64,000 bases of DNA, from assembly GCA_003952965.2 (NCBI GenBank), contig CM025856.1:2063127-2127126 (forward strand), in the 5' to 3' direction. The notes under the pieces were generated by a model, which did no database searches, was not told where the DNA came from, and saw nothing but the letters and a program-made list of their open reading frames with translations. Position numbers and translations under genes: made by a program. This DNA comes from Morella rubra. Lineage: Eukaryota > Streptophyta > Magnoliopsida > Fagales > Myricaceae. Positions 1 through 12,687 of the stretch are shown here, piece after piece; the first letter of the stretch is position 1; every line of letters starts with the position of its first letter.

Positions 1-3000
1 GTTTTGAGAGAAAAGTGTTAAATGGCTAATAACGTGGAAAGTGGGGATGACATGGAGAAAATAGCTGATGTGGCTGAGTTACCGTTAAAAGATCAGACGG
101 AAAAATAACGGGACCTAATGTAACTAGGTGACAAATATGATCTGAAAAGTATATATAGTGACTACTTTTTTACTTGTCAGGAAATAAAAAATAAAATAAA
201 AATGAAAAACGAAAAGTTGGCCGTTTTCTTCTTAATTAGTTGGGCCACAAACAAGTACGTGAGGTCGATCGATCATATTCTGCATGCCATATGTGGGTTT
301 CTTTCGATTCTACGTAAAGTAATCAAAGCTAATAATATAAAAACCTATCATATTTTTTTTTGCTTGCTTTAATTTCTTCTTTTCCAATTTTCACTTTTAC
401 TACTACTTTTCCCTAATTCCCTCATTTTCTCCCAAAAGGGGGATTGGTGGGGGTGGCAAGGAAAGAAGTCCATTAAATCCCCCAAAATATCTCCTTTTTT
501 CCTCACGTTTAAAGCTTTACGGGGGACGGAGGAAAGAGCTAGCCTCTTATGTCTAATTCTCTCTCTTCCTTGTTTTTTTTTTTCCATTTTTTTTTGTGGG
601 CTTTTAGTTTTGATGGAAGAAGCTCAAATCTACCAGATTTTATTTTGAATTTTATTCGAATTCAATTCTCCTAAATTTTAGAGATAAAGTCTAGAGGATT
701 AATTGAATAAAGTATGTAATTCAAATCTGCTAGATTTTAGAGATAGATTCCTAAATTCTAAAAGAGTCAATTTGAGAGTCACCTAGGATTAAGTTATTCA
801 AGGGATTAATAAACTTGTTCACTTGGGATTTATGCTTGTATCTTAGTTTGAATATTTGGCTTTGAAGACTAATAACTTTCTTGGCTTGGACAAACTTGAG
901 TTAATAACCTTGAGACGATTTATCTTCTGATTTTAAGGACTAATAATCTTTACTAATATTATCTTTTGCAATACAACTTGTGGAGTTCTTTATCGTTGTG
1001 TATGATCCTACTTTTTTGAGCTCGTGTGTTACCTAGAACACTCTAGGAGAATCAATTGGTGTGCTCGTGTGCAAACCACTTAGCGTTTGATTGAGTTTGT
1101 TTTGGTGGCTTTGACCGGATCCCTAACACAAACACTGTACACGTGCCTCACCATTGTCACGGTCACCGTCTGATCTCCCCACCTTCACTTTCCCGGCAAC
1201 TCAACCTGCGGCACGTGCTCCCCACACGCCGTCTATGGTGGAGGCGTGGATCTCATGCGCTTACCCGTTTCCAATGCTATTCTGGTCCTCTTCTCTTCCT
1301 TTTTCCTCAGTCGATAGAAGTCACCGTGGCGTTTCACTGCAACGCCTCCAGATCTGCCACCGTCCCCCACCTACACTGGTTTCTTATTTGTGGTGACTGT
1401 CTGGAGTGTTTGTAGGGGTCCCCCACCCCCTTGTTTGTACTGTGTCTAGTGATAAAGCCAATATGCTTGCTCACCAAAAAACAAACAAATCCATTAAAGA
1501 TAAAAAGAGCACATTAATTCCTCGCTTTAGATATATTCGAGACCTGATGCCGTTATACTTGTCCAGTAACAGAGTAATATAAATTTTGGGTTTAATTTGT
1601 TCTTTTACTCTCACCATCCAAAAGAAGAAAAAGGACACAAATGGACGAAAGCTAGCAGGGCCAAGGGAGCGGTCAAGCCTGAACTACGAAGTCCAGCTGT
1701 AAGACAATTCCAATACATCCCCTAATGCACACAAAACCGTTCAAAACCAGATCGAAGATACTGTCCTCTTGAGAGATATAAAGCATTTAACTCCTTGCTT
1801 ATCTATTGCATAGTTTATACGAACATATACAGCACGTGCTTATTCTGTGGTTTAGAATACTAGAGGCCGCAGACACAGAAAAGATTTTCCATCCAAAGTT
1901 TTGACTCTGCATAATTGTGACCTCATCATACAGTGCATTCTCCCTTCTTTGAAAGTCAGTGGAAGCTGGGGAGGCTTCCTCCGGTTGCCATGCAGCCTTT
2001 GAGATGATTATCTCTGTACGTATGAAACTGAGCTATACAGAAAAGGCACTTTATCCCTTATATTTCTTTACTGCTCATTGTTTGGTCATAGATATCTCAA
2101 GAGTGTTAAGGAAAAGCTTTAAGAGCCAACTTGGCAACTTGCACTATTTCTTGTCATTTTTCTGTGGCCGCGCACTACCAACCACACAACTTGCATTGAA
2201 ATCACGCTTTTCTATGTAGCTTTTTGCCACGATGTTATTGTGCGCAAATATATTGTATAAACGGGTATTCCTGCTGCCATAGAATTTGCATCGTATTCCT
2301 TTCACTGGGCAAGTTCCGTCGCTCCAGATACTACGGCAAGGCAGGCTAGGTTATGGATTGCTAGTAGGGCTTTCGGCCCATCTCAATTGAAGAGTCTTGG
2401 GTCAGGAATCTAGAGGGTCCCGGTGCTATCTCTAGGGGGGTTGCTTCAGAGCTTTAATAATTGGGTTTTTCTTATAGATTAAGATGCGAGTGAGGGGCTG
2501 GATGGAGCCTCGTGAGTCGTGACCAAGGTGCACCTTTAAGTCGATTGGGCTGTAGAACTTTGTGTTCGTTCACGGCCTCTGGGACGGGCTAAAGATAAAA
2601 TCGACAACCTTGTTCAATTATTTTGAAAGAAAAATTGTCTGGGCACTTGCGGTACAAAGTGTAGGAATTTAGCTCCAAAAGAGACTGGGACTAGACTTGG
2701 GAAGCCGTTCTCTGGGTTCTGTTGGTTGAGTTTCTGGGGTTTATCCGTTTATGCTTTCTGCCTTGATGAATACAGACACATCTTCCCATTGGAAGAAGAA
2801 GAATTGGCGTTGGCCCCTGGGACGATCCTCAGATGTAAAGGGGTCCTTTTAAATACATAAGCTGGCTGGTTCTACTCCAATGATCAAAACTTCCAGATGA
2901 GTAGTGTCTCGCGTGTAGAAGCATATGCATTAATTTATGAACAGAAACGTGCATCTTCATGCTCATGAATGCCTGTGACAACCCAATTTCCCAGTGAAAG

Positions 3001-3199
3001 GACAAGATCTCTCGCTAAAACCACAATTATTGATGCGTCTTTATTTTTAAATCGTTTAAACAAAGATGTCATACGAGTATGACGTATTATACAAAGCATA
3101 GATTTCTAGACTAAAAATCAAAGCATGAACTATTTACAAGTTACAAGATGCTACGTGCCATAGAAAGAACTCAACTTCTAAACAATAGCTTAAACCAAA
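1..3199. other. Intergenic, no gene recognised
   Basis: I find no supportable gene here. The first kilobase is AT-rich. A more GC-rich block lies at about 1140-1430; it has short open frames on the plus strand, but none resembles a known family and none has exon-like neighbours. A further GC-richer block at about 2270-2870 is also unassigned. The last 300 bases are the 3' flank of the MAP kinase gene. Confidence 0.5.
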
Positions 3200-3633
3200 A
3201 TCTTCGTGCAATTATGAAGTTTAACAGCACACTTCTCAAAGCCATGTTTCCTTAAGGAACAATAAAACTAGTTCCAGAGACACATCGTAAATTCACACAG
3301 TGGGAAGCTTTTGCAGTACCTATGCTAAGCAGCTTCAGGATGGTAAAGCAGCATCTCGTTCCACATCATCTCTCTAATCATGTGCTCCCCCAAATTTTCG
3401 TCTATGTCAAAGGATCTTCGTGCAATTATGAAGTTTAACAGCACACTTCTCAAACTGCCATGTTTCCTTAAGGAACAATAAAACTAGTTCCATGAGACAC
3501 ATCGTAAATTCACACAGTGGGAAGCTTTTGCAGTACCTATGCATTGGCAGAAGCAGCTTCAGGATGGTAAAGCAGCATCTCGTTCCACATCATCTCTCTA
3601 ATCATGTGCTCCCCCAAATTTTCGTCTATGTCT
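3200..3633. repeat. Imperfect direct duplication of the MAP kinase 3' end
   Basis: The block 3200-3409 is repeated at 3414-3633. Both copies hold the 3' UTR and the last coding bases of the MAP kinase. The left copy lacks several short stretches present in the right copy, which has the intact coding end. A third, more deleted fragment of the same coding end lies at about 4133-4195, inside the damaged part of exon 2. The many one- to ten-base gaps look more like unpolished read sequence than ordinary divergence, but a real duplication is possible. Confidence 0.8.
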
Positions 3634-5793
3634 AGATTAATTGGAACCTGGGCAGGAGGATTGTTTCTTGGATCATACAGTCCTGACATGTAAGGGTGTT
3701 GGAGTGCTTCCGTGACTGTAATTCTCATAGTTGGATCAAACACAAGCATCCTTTGTAGCAAGTCTATAGCCAGAGGATCAGCATTGGGGATATAAATGGG
3801 AAAACTGTGCATCCCCCTTGAATAAGGCAGTGATTTGATGTACTTCCTGGCCTTTGGATTATCAACAAACTCAATATCAGCCTCGTGTGGGCTGCCTAGA
3901 ACATTGATAATCAGTTTCAGCTGGTTCAGGCACTCGGTTCCTGGAAAAATTGGCTTCCGACCACAGAATTTCAGCTGAAGATGCATCCTACAGACCACAC
4001 ATCAATGGAGGTTGCCATAATTGTCCCACAGCACAAGAGCGAGCTCATACTATGGCGGTATCCAGTACAAGAGATGACGACATAATCTTCGTCCAGAATG
4101 TTTCCTGTCATTTCTCACACAGTTCAGTGCCAGCAGCTTCAGGATGGTAAAGCAATCTCGTTCCACATCATAATCACAAATTTTCGTCTATGTCAATTTA
4201 GCACTGACAAGTGAGGTGGATTCCAGGTCTTCAACTGTCCCAGTGTGAAGGATGTGAGAAAGATCTTGAGCCCTAGCATGTATATATCTGTCACGTGCAA
4301 GTCACAAAGCACAAACCATCAACAGTTATTAGAATATAACTAATAATAAAAAGAAATTATAAGACGAGATTTTTTATAGCTCCATGTGTACTAGAGCTTA
4401 GCTATGCAAAACCACCACTCCATAGAGCATATTAAGCAAGTTACACGGAGGAGAAAGTTTTTCCCAGTCAGTTTGTTCTAGAACTAGAGGATGCCACTAT
4501 AGGAGCAGAGGAGTACTTGTCCTCTCCCAGGAAGCAAAACAAGTGATCACAAGAGACCCTGGTTTTTTACAGTGAAAGAGTATAGCTTCTTTACGAACAA
4601 GGTTGAATTGTAGATATGTGTATTGATTAACTTTGCAATTTGCAACACTTGACCACTACCAGCATTGTATTATTAATGTTCCACACCTTTATAATTATTG
4701 CAGGAACTTCAGTAGGGATGAGCATCAAAGTCATCATCAATGATGGACAGAATCAAAGGGGGTTTAAAGAAGAGGTGGAGAACTCAGCAAGTACACATAT
4801 TTATTTCCGATAACCGACAACAAGAAGCAAAGAAATCTAAGAGTCCACACATAATCCAATTACCGAATAGAAATCAGGATTCTCAAGTATTTCCAACATA
4901 AAATAGAAAGCACCTATGGAATGTCCCACGATTATACGTGAGACTGATACATGTCAAACCATGCATTGTCTGCTAAAAGTTGAATATCGATTTTACAGCA
5001 TTCCTTGGCACTTTTAAGATGAATGTGAAATCAGTACACAAATGGACTTCATATTTATATCAACATCTCAGATTCGAAGTAGATTGTTTATAGCACTTCA
5101 ATACACCCATTTATTTGTAATTAAAGACAGTCTTTCTCTGTTAAAGAAATTCCACTTTAGAAACTATCAATATTGGTTAAATATTTATTAATAGCTTACT
5201 AGAACAAACTGGTACTGATTTGCAAAGTAAGAATGCAAATGCAAACACAAGGACTAATCCTCCACACCCATGCATTTATTTGGTTACCAAATTAGTAACA
5301 AACAATTGGGAAGACTATTAAAGAAAAGAAAAAAAAAACACTATTTATGGATGTACTTGAGTGACGATACCTGAAACAAAAAGTATTTGCAATGATCATT
5401 GGAAAGTGGCTGTGGGGACTTAATAATCTGATGAAGATCTGTGTCCATAAGTTCGTAAACCAAATACACATCCTTGAAACTTGTCCTTTGAATAGGCATC
5501 ATAACATCCTTTAAAGCGATCACATTATCATGCCGGATATGTCTAAGAAGCTTCAGCTCCCTCAGAGTTCGCAGGGCGTCAATGCGGTTCTCGAACACAT
5601 TGTGAATCTTCTTAATTGCAACTTTCTCATTGGTTTCTCTATTGATGGAAGAGCACACAACCCCATATGCCCCTCTACCTATGGGTTTGATAGGCACGTA
5701 CTTGGTGTCGATCTCAAATAACGTTTGCCACATTGAGTAGTAATGCTTTCCTCGTTGCCTAATTCCATTAGGAGGTTCAACCAGACTCGCCAT
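3537..5793 (-). CDS. Group C MAP kinase (MPK7/MPK1/2/14-like), exon 2 partly scrambled
   Basis: Ser/Thr protein kinase of the plant TEY-type group C MAP kinases, which in Arabidopsis act below MKK3. Exon 1 (5371-5793) encodes 141 residues and starts at [10 protein letters not shown]; it holds the Gly-rich loop GRGAYGVV, the VAIKKI lysine and the [11 protein letters not shown] segment, and ends at FLFQ before a GT donor, where related genes also split. The C-terminal part (3537-3970) is clean: [12 protein letters not shown], the [10 protein letters not shown] segment and the end [15 protein letters not shown]. Between about 3970 and 4280 the catalytic and activation loops can be traced ([24 protein letters not shown] regions) only through several indels and an inserted fragment of the gene's own 3' end. 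An intron in the 5' UTR is likely, with its acceptor just before the start codon. Either a recent pseudogene or an assembly error over a working gene. Confidence 0.8.
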
Positions 5794-6760
5794 TGCCCTA
5801 AAAGTCACCATAGGATAATCCATATTAATCGATAGCAATCTAACCAACAACGAGTACACGTAATTTAAACAACAAAGAGCACAACAAACAACAGAAACTC
5901 ACTGATAATGCCAATCATAGCTGTAGAAAGTCTGCATATTTATATACGTATATCTGTGTGTGTGTGTGTGTATAAAGGAATGGTTTAAAATCGATCCTTA
6001 CTTGCCGATTCTACTTCAGGGGTTTCCGAATGTTGATCTTTTGCGCTTCCCTTCTTTGCTGCTTTGCTTTGTCTCCGACTTTTTTTTAAATTACACTAGA
6101 ATTCTCACTTTTAAAGTTCTCCCAGCAAGAAATCATTCTCAGATTCCAAATCCTTATAGCACTCGTGCCACGTATTATTCATGAGCTTTCACATCATTCT
6201 TGGAAAGCCAATTTTCCGAGATTGAAGCTCGGAATTCCACGCAGTTCACGAATCTCTGGCTCGGAAGCAATTCACACACGGTCCAAACTCAGATTTTTAT
6301 TTTCGCTCCTACAGTCAAAAATGGGGGAAAGAAAAAGCCTGACCTTGAACAATTAACCAGAGCTCAGAAGCAAAATAGATCAGATGGGTCTCACGATTGG
6401 TCGTCCCTGAGAGCTGACCAAGAAACAGCAGAGAGGGACAGATGGATATGAATGAAAGGTTGGGGGAGAGACTGGGGAATGGGGGTGTTGTCAAGAGCCA
6501 TCACACAGATTCACACCCCACTACCGCACGCCAGTCTTTGCTATGCAATTTGCATAAACGACAGCTATGGATCTTTATCAGGAAATATAACCTAACCTTC
6601 CTGCGCTCCAGTTACCTTTTCTTTTCTTTTTCTTTTTTTTTTCCTTTCGCTCTCTTTCGCGGACAAACGGTCAGGTAATGAATAATTATACCTCCATATT
6701 TTTACAGATCACGCCACGCGGTCTAATTGACGGCTCCCATCGGTTCGGCTTACTCCTAAA
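5794..6760 (-). promoter_or_regulatory. 5' UTR and promoter region of the MAP kinase
   Basis: Upstream of the MAP kinase start there is a plausible UTR acceptor (TTTTAG just before the coding start), followed by leader and promoter sequence up to the AT-rich DNA beyond 6.7 kb. A short TG run lies near 5957. No conserved coding sequence is seen in either strand. Assignment is by position only. Confidence 0.35.
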
Positions 6761-8450
6761 CGTCTTAAAATTTTTGAGTTAGTTATTTTTGTAGCTTTTT
6801 TTTTTATGTATATTTTAATTTAGACGTGGATTGATCCCGATGTTAGGAATACAAATTATTGATTAAAATCTTTTATAATTTTCTATTTAATGTAATTAGA
6901 GAGAGAAAAACAAATAGATGAATTTTATTATAGACTCTATACTAGTCCAAACTTTATATGGATAAATATGAGCATTATTAATGTTATAAAGTCGATCTAT
7001 TGTGTTTATCTCTCTTCAAATTATACCATACAATTCAAATAAAAAATTAAAAAAGATCTTAATCTAAACATCATAACATTTATTTTTACATCAATTGTCC
7101 CAAATAGTTCAAAGTACTTATAGTTTAACTTATTTTAACTTACTGATGATTCATCATTGATTATAATTTTTTTATTTGAATTATATTATGTAATTTGAAA
7201 GAAAATAAATATAATAATTAATATATATACATTAAATATTAATATTTATAATTCTATGTTACTCAAGATTTTAGTACAATATCAAGAATTAAATTCTATA
7301 AAAAAATTGAAAATTTAATAACTTAATGCAACAAAATTCATAAAATTCAGAGGCAGGTAGCCTCCATTCAAACTCTACAACTTTGGGGTGAGAAGCAATT
7401 ATCCTACGTGGGGAGATAAGTTAGGCAGCTTGGGAGTAGGACGGTGTGGGGAAAACGGGTGGAACGGAAGTATGGGGGAACCTAAGGAGTTGGGAAAGGC
7501 GAGAGAGCATATGCTGTCCGACAAGATATATGCCTTTGCTTGTCCCGTAATTCATTGAATCTCGTGAATGTTTTCGAAGTGACATTTCGGTACATTCTTT
7601 TCCGCCTCAAGCAAGCGGCGCACCACGTGGAGAGTAGTGGTTGAGGCCGGTCGCTTGTTGTTAAATCTCGCGATCTCTTCTTCTAGCCTCAATCCTGAAT
7701 CCACCTAATTCTTCACAGACAAAATCTTTTGAAATTATCCCAATTATTTAAATAAGGAGATAAAAGGGAAATTAAATTTCTTAGAATTTAATTCTAATAT
7801 ATACTCCGCCTAAGTCTTGCATTTAATAATTAGTTTTCATTTATGTGATTATCCCCAAATCTATTCCTCACTATTCGATGTACATGAGAAAAATATAAGA
7901 CAAAATATGCTTTATTTAAATTGGAACATCCTCGCAACTATTCTTGTGATCATCATTAATTATTATTATTGAATATATTGATAATATAAAATATTAAAAA
8001 TGGAAGTTTCTTGGTTGCCTTAAAATTGGGTTGGAGTTAGATGTTCAACAGTATCTATGACCGGACATAAAAAAATGTGCGAAACGTGAAATGTTAGAAA
8101 TGTCAAAATCCTCGTTTTCTCGTTCCTTTACGGGTAGTTAGTAGTTTGAAAATGATAAGGCTAGGCCAGGCTAGACTTACGTTGTAATAGGATAGAAAGA
8201 ATTTGGAAAAGCAACGTCCACTTTCTTCTTTGTCGGTAAAAAGTTGAACCACGAAAAGTAGGGAAGAAATGACATATGAAATTGACCAAAATATACAGAA
8301 CTCGAAATGACCAAAATATACATCTCATACCACTAGGGTTGGACGACCATTGCTCCAACAAACGCATGTCGTATAAGAGTTTCGTCTTATAGAACACGCT
8401 TTCTGAAAAGGAAAATTGAGAGCTACACGGTCCACCCCAAAACATAACAA
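6761..8450. other. AT-rich intergenic DNA with a dispersed repeat
   Basis: No gene is seen. The part around 6985-7075 resembles 59440-59575 in order and spacing of words (TTGTGTTTATCTCTC, then a TCTAAAC block), so both probably belong to one dispersed repeat family that I cannot name. The rest is AT-rich. Confidence 0.4.
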
Positions 8451-8522
8451 TGTGGCTGCTGGGATTCGAGCCCAGGTCTCCACGGCCACAACGTGGAATT
8501 CTTACCACTAAACTACAGCCAC
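8451..8522 (-). tRNA. tRNA-His (GTG anticodon)
   Basis: A 72-base nuclear-type tRNA gene. The acceptor stem GTGGCTG/CAGCCAC pairs at all seven positions. The anticodon stem is CCACG/CGTGG around the loop TTGTGGC, giving anticodon GTG (His). The T stem CTGGG/CCCAG closes the loop CTCGAAT. The D arm GTTTAGTGGTAAGAAT matches the A box. The discriminator base is A. A TTTT run lies about ten bases downstream, fitting Pol III termination. No intron and no mismatches in the stems, so it is probably functional. It stands alone, with no other tRNA nearby. Confidence 0.95.
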
Positions 8523-11500
8523 CTGATTGCCAATCTTTCAAGGAAATTTTACATGGCATTTTTTTAAAATTTTAGTCACTTTAAAATTTTAGTTATAATA
8601 AAATAATTACATAAAATTATTTCTTTCTTTTTATTTTTTTTATCAATTTTAATACAAATAAATATAAAAAAATTCATTTAAATCATATTCTCTTTACAAT
8701 TTTTTTTTTATCGATTCTAACACCTTAAATTTTTAATCACTCTAAAATTTTAGGAACAAATACCAAATTAAAGTATCCATATATATCTTCTGTTTTGGTA
8801 CTCTAGATACTGCGTGCTGGCATAGATGACTATTACATGGAATACGTTGTACTGCTTGGTAGGCGTGAGAATCAAGCATCAAATCCCACTAATTAACCAA
8901 CCAATCCGATTGAGTCAAACTGGAAATTAATTAGTTGACATCAAACAATTATTGCCGGTTCGTACTAATTGGTGGGTTTATACATTGGGATTGACAACAG
9001 CTGTTGGAGTCACGAGTCATTGGTTTTAGGTGTGGATTGTTTAATTAATGCACAAAACCAAGACCCACGGTAGTACAAATGTCTCTATCAACTTAATTTT
9101 AATCTCCCCTAGGTTTCAAATCTCCAAGAATTTATTATCAATTTTTTCAAATTTTTTTTCCACGAACAAGGCTATATTGGTATAGAGTGATGTTTTTTTA
9201 TGATTACTTTGTTGAATATATATACTTTTTATTTGTTGAATCTATAGTTTAACCAAGATACGAGGACAGATTTTTCCCCCCAGGATTGAGCAAAATGGTC
9301 AATTTGGTTCAGTATTATAATTTAACTATCGTGGTTCTAATACTGTTCAATCATCTGTTGTTATAGGTATATATATATGGATATATATAGCCTGTTTCTG
9401 ATGCCCTATTGCCTTATTCTATCTAGCAAAGTTCTCTTAAGTCTATAGCTTGGGTATTGTTCCCCATGTTCTTCATTGATTTTCTCGAACACTCGAGAGC
9501 TATGCAATAGTACTCTACAATGGGGATAAGGAGCTTCAGTTCCTTGCCCTTCTAGAGCTGCTTCTTGATTTTGGCTGTGCAGTTTCTTTATGAACATATA
9601 AGTGTTTTTTTATTAGATCAGTTTGATCTTCGTTAGAGCATATGATCAGTTCAGCTTTCGGGAGGGAATTAAGTAGATATGTAAGTTAACAGCATGTAGA
9701 CCCGCATGCATAACCAATAAAGATAGTTGGCATATTTTAGGAGTTTCTATCCAGTTTCTAAGAAGTTGCTCACGCTGCAGCTGGGAATGTTGACATTTAG
9801 AGAGAGTTTCTCATGTTGAAAGCTATCGATCGTGTTTTGATTGAGTTATAATATTGTCAATTACTGCTAGATCATGCCAAATTAAAGCCAACCAAAAGGC
9901 TCAATCCGCTAACCACCCTTTACTATGCGGCAGCCCCCATGGTTGAACTCCCATAAACAATATTGCTTCTTCATGACAATGTGATATGTTTCTGCATGAA
10001 ACTGGCTAGGTAAAATGCCAACAAACATTAACAATTAGAGCGGTATATGTTTATATATATCCATAGGCATGGCAAGGAGAATTATAGATCGTGGTCCAGT
10101 GAATGCTATGATGCATGCCCATAGCGTTGTTCAAAATTAAGCACATATAATTTGCAGGTTCTATTAACCCAATTACTTTCTGCCGCAGAACTTTAGAGCC
10201 CTCCTTTTTCAGTGCTTAATTATACACTAATAATAGATCACTTTCCAGCTCTATAAACTTTAATTATTCATGATAATTGATTCATATGATATATAAAAAA
10301 TTAAACATATGTAAATGATCAGTAGGGAATGCAGGGAATTTCGCTGAATCCTTGGGAGATCTAATTGTGATCGGATGGTTTGGCATTCAGCTACTAATTT
10401 TGGTAGGAGCTGCATGCACCAAAGAAATGTTCCCCACTTGGATATATCAAATTTACCAGCAGCTAGCTCTAGCGAGCCCAAATTATGAGTTTGGTTGACT
10501 AGCAATAATTGATCATAGAGGGCAAGAATTCTATTCCATCTACCTAAAAACTTCTAATAATGTATGACAGTTTAGTTTAAGCTAGCTTTCGAAGCATATA
10601 ATGCATCCAACGTGGATTCCATTCTATTCCTCTGTATGCAGAGCGGATTAGACAGACTACTAGAGACAGTACTTGAAATTTTAAATTCATGTGTCTTAGG
10701 TGATCGTCTACAAAAAGGGCATATAAATGGCATCTTGGGATCCCAATGTAATGTTCTTGCAGAAGATTATATATCTTGACACATTTTTTATTATCCCTAT
10801 TAGCCATAGCACTTTTGCTCCACAACATCTTGCATAAAGTACGGAAACTTGAACCGACAAACAATAAAAGCCAAAACTAATGGATGTTTCCGTCAGCTGA
10901 GATCATGGGTGCAGTACCGATTCGTTGTGATTACAACATATAGCTTGAGAACTCAGAAAACTCGATCGGACTGTGTACGTTTTCTGCAAGTCTACTAATA
11001 TATTAAGAGCCTAGAACGATAAACCCTAGCTTGTAACATCTGCCAGAGAAGAAGGAATAGCCAGGTCGGCGATCGATCAGCAAGCCGGATGAGTAAAAAA
11101 GGCTGAGGAAAGAGGGATTGCAACTTGGAGGTAGCGACAAACTTGCCCATGATCTCCATCGATCTCACATTCTTCTAGGTCGACCCCTTTCTCTCTGAAG
11201 TTGAACTTTTTGTGGGGTTGTTCTGATTATAATATTCTTCCTTTAAGTGAGAGACAGCTTATTCCATTTAAATTAATCCGATCTAATAATACAGCGCCAC
11301 CCCAATCATTTAACCCCAGCGCGATTAGAAGAGAATGAATTTTGTGGTTGGTAGAATTCATGACTATATCTTTCTTCCAATCCTATGACCCGCAAAAATT
11401 CAGGAAGTCGATCGTAGGAGAAGTTGCATGCAAATATATATATTCCATTTATGAAAGGCTGCTCTTAAGAAAGGAGGGAAGATGGAAATATTTGGTTCAC

Positions 11501-12687
11501 TTCGAACATTCCACAAGGAAAGAAATTTATACTAGTGAGAAGCTAAGTTCGTGGTGTAGACTTGTCCATTCATTTATTCATGCTTTGATCAATATGGTGT
11601 TACATAAATCCGCGAAGTTAAGTCTCCTTGCCTTATGACCAGTCTGTCCCTCCAATACATGGGAGGTTATTAATGGACAAGGGTTACTGCTCTTCCAACT
11701 GAAATCTCAAATCTCCAATTATATAGACGGATGATTTAGATAAATAGAAAGAGGCCGCTTTGTTAGATAAATATTTATTTTAGGCTATAAACCAATTATT
11801 ATTATATTGTTTGATATTCTTTTATGAATTTCCCTAGTCTTAATTACATTAGTTGAGTATTAATTTGACTGATCATCTCATGATCGAGTGACATTTGCAT
11901 TGAAAATCCAATTAAATGGGATTAATGCAATTACTCCTTTCAAGACTACTTCAGCAATACTTTCAACGTAAAAAGGCAGCAATATAAAGCGGCATCTATA
12001 TATATATATATAGATATGGAGATTAATATTGACTCCTCTGATAATAACAATGCAGTTACTTACCGGAAAAACAAAATTAGTACACTTACAAAAGTTGCCT
12101 CATATACGATATAATAATATGTATGATGTCTATTGAAATAGATAACGCACATGGCTATCCATGGGAATGTTTAACTCAAACCTATTAATGGCTAATTAGT
12201 TCATACATATAGATAATGTAAGGGCGCGTCGAGAATCATGTGGCGGATAAATTACCATGGCTACCGTGATCTTTTTCTTTACACCATGTTTGAGCCTCTA
12301 CACCAAAGAAGCCATGATCTTATATGCCCTAAAGGAAGCCACATTTGTAACTTTCATGGCAGAGGGCGCGAAACCCAAACCCATTTCCCAATATAATACG
12401 GGAGATATAGGGTTCCAAGAGGAAGTTAAGCTGCATAAAGTTTCCAGTAAATAAGCAGAGGGTCACTTGTCACAGGAAAACGAGGTGGAGAGAGAGAGAG
12501 AGGCGGTTTATCTTCGTTCTCATTTCCTTCGAAGGCAACTTAAAGCTTAGAAGAGTAAAGAGAAAAACTAACTAGTGAGAAGGCTAAAGGCGAGTGCGTG
12601 GGTGTCCGTATCATCTGAACCATTACTTCGAATTGAGCGAAAGATTCCTAAGGCCAGTACATCCCACATAATACTCCTGGGATTTTC
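8523..12687. other. Intergenic DNA before the bHLH gene
   Basis: I see no supportable gene in these 4.1 kb. The part 8560-8770 is AT-rich with repeated TTTTAA words, like the MITE remnants elsewhere in the window. The last few hundred bases, including a GA run near 12490, are probably the promoter and 5' UTR of the bHLH gene that starts at 12688. Confidence 0.5.
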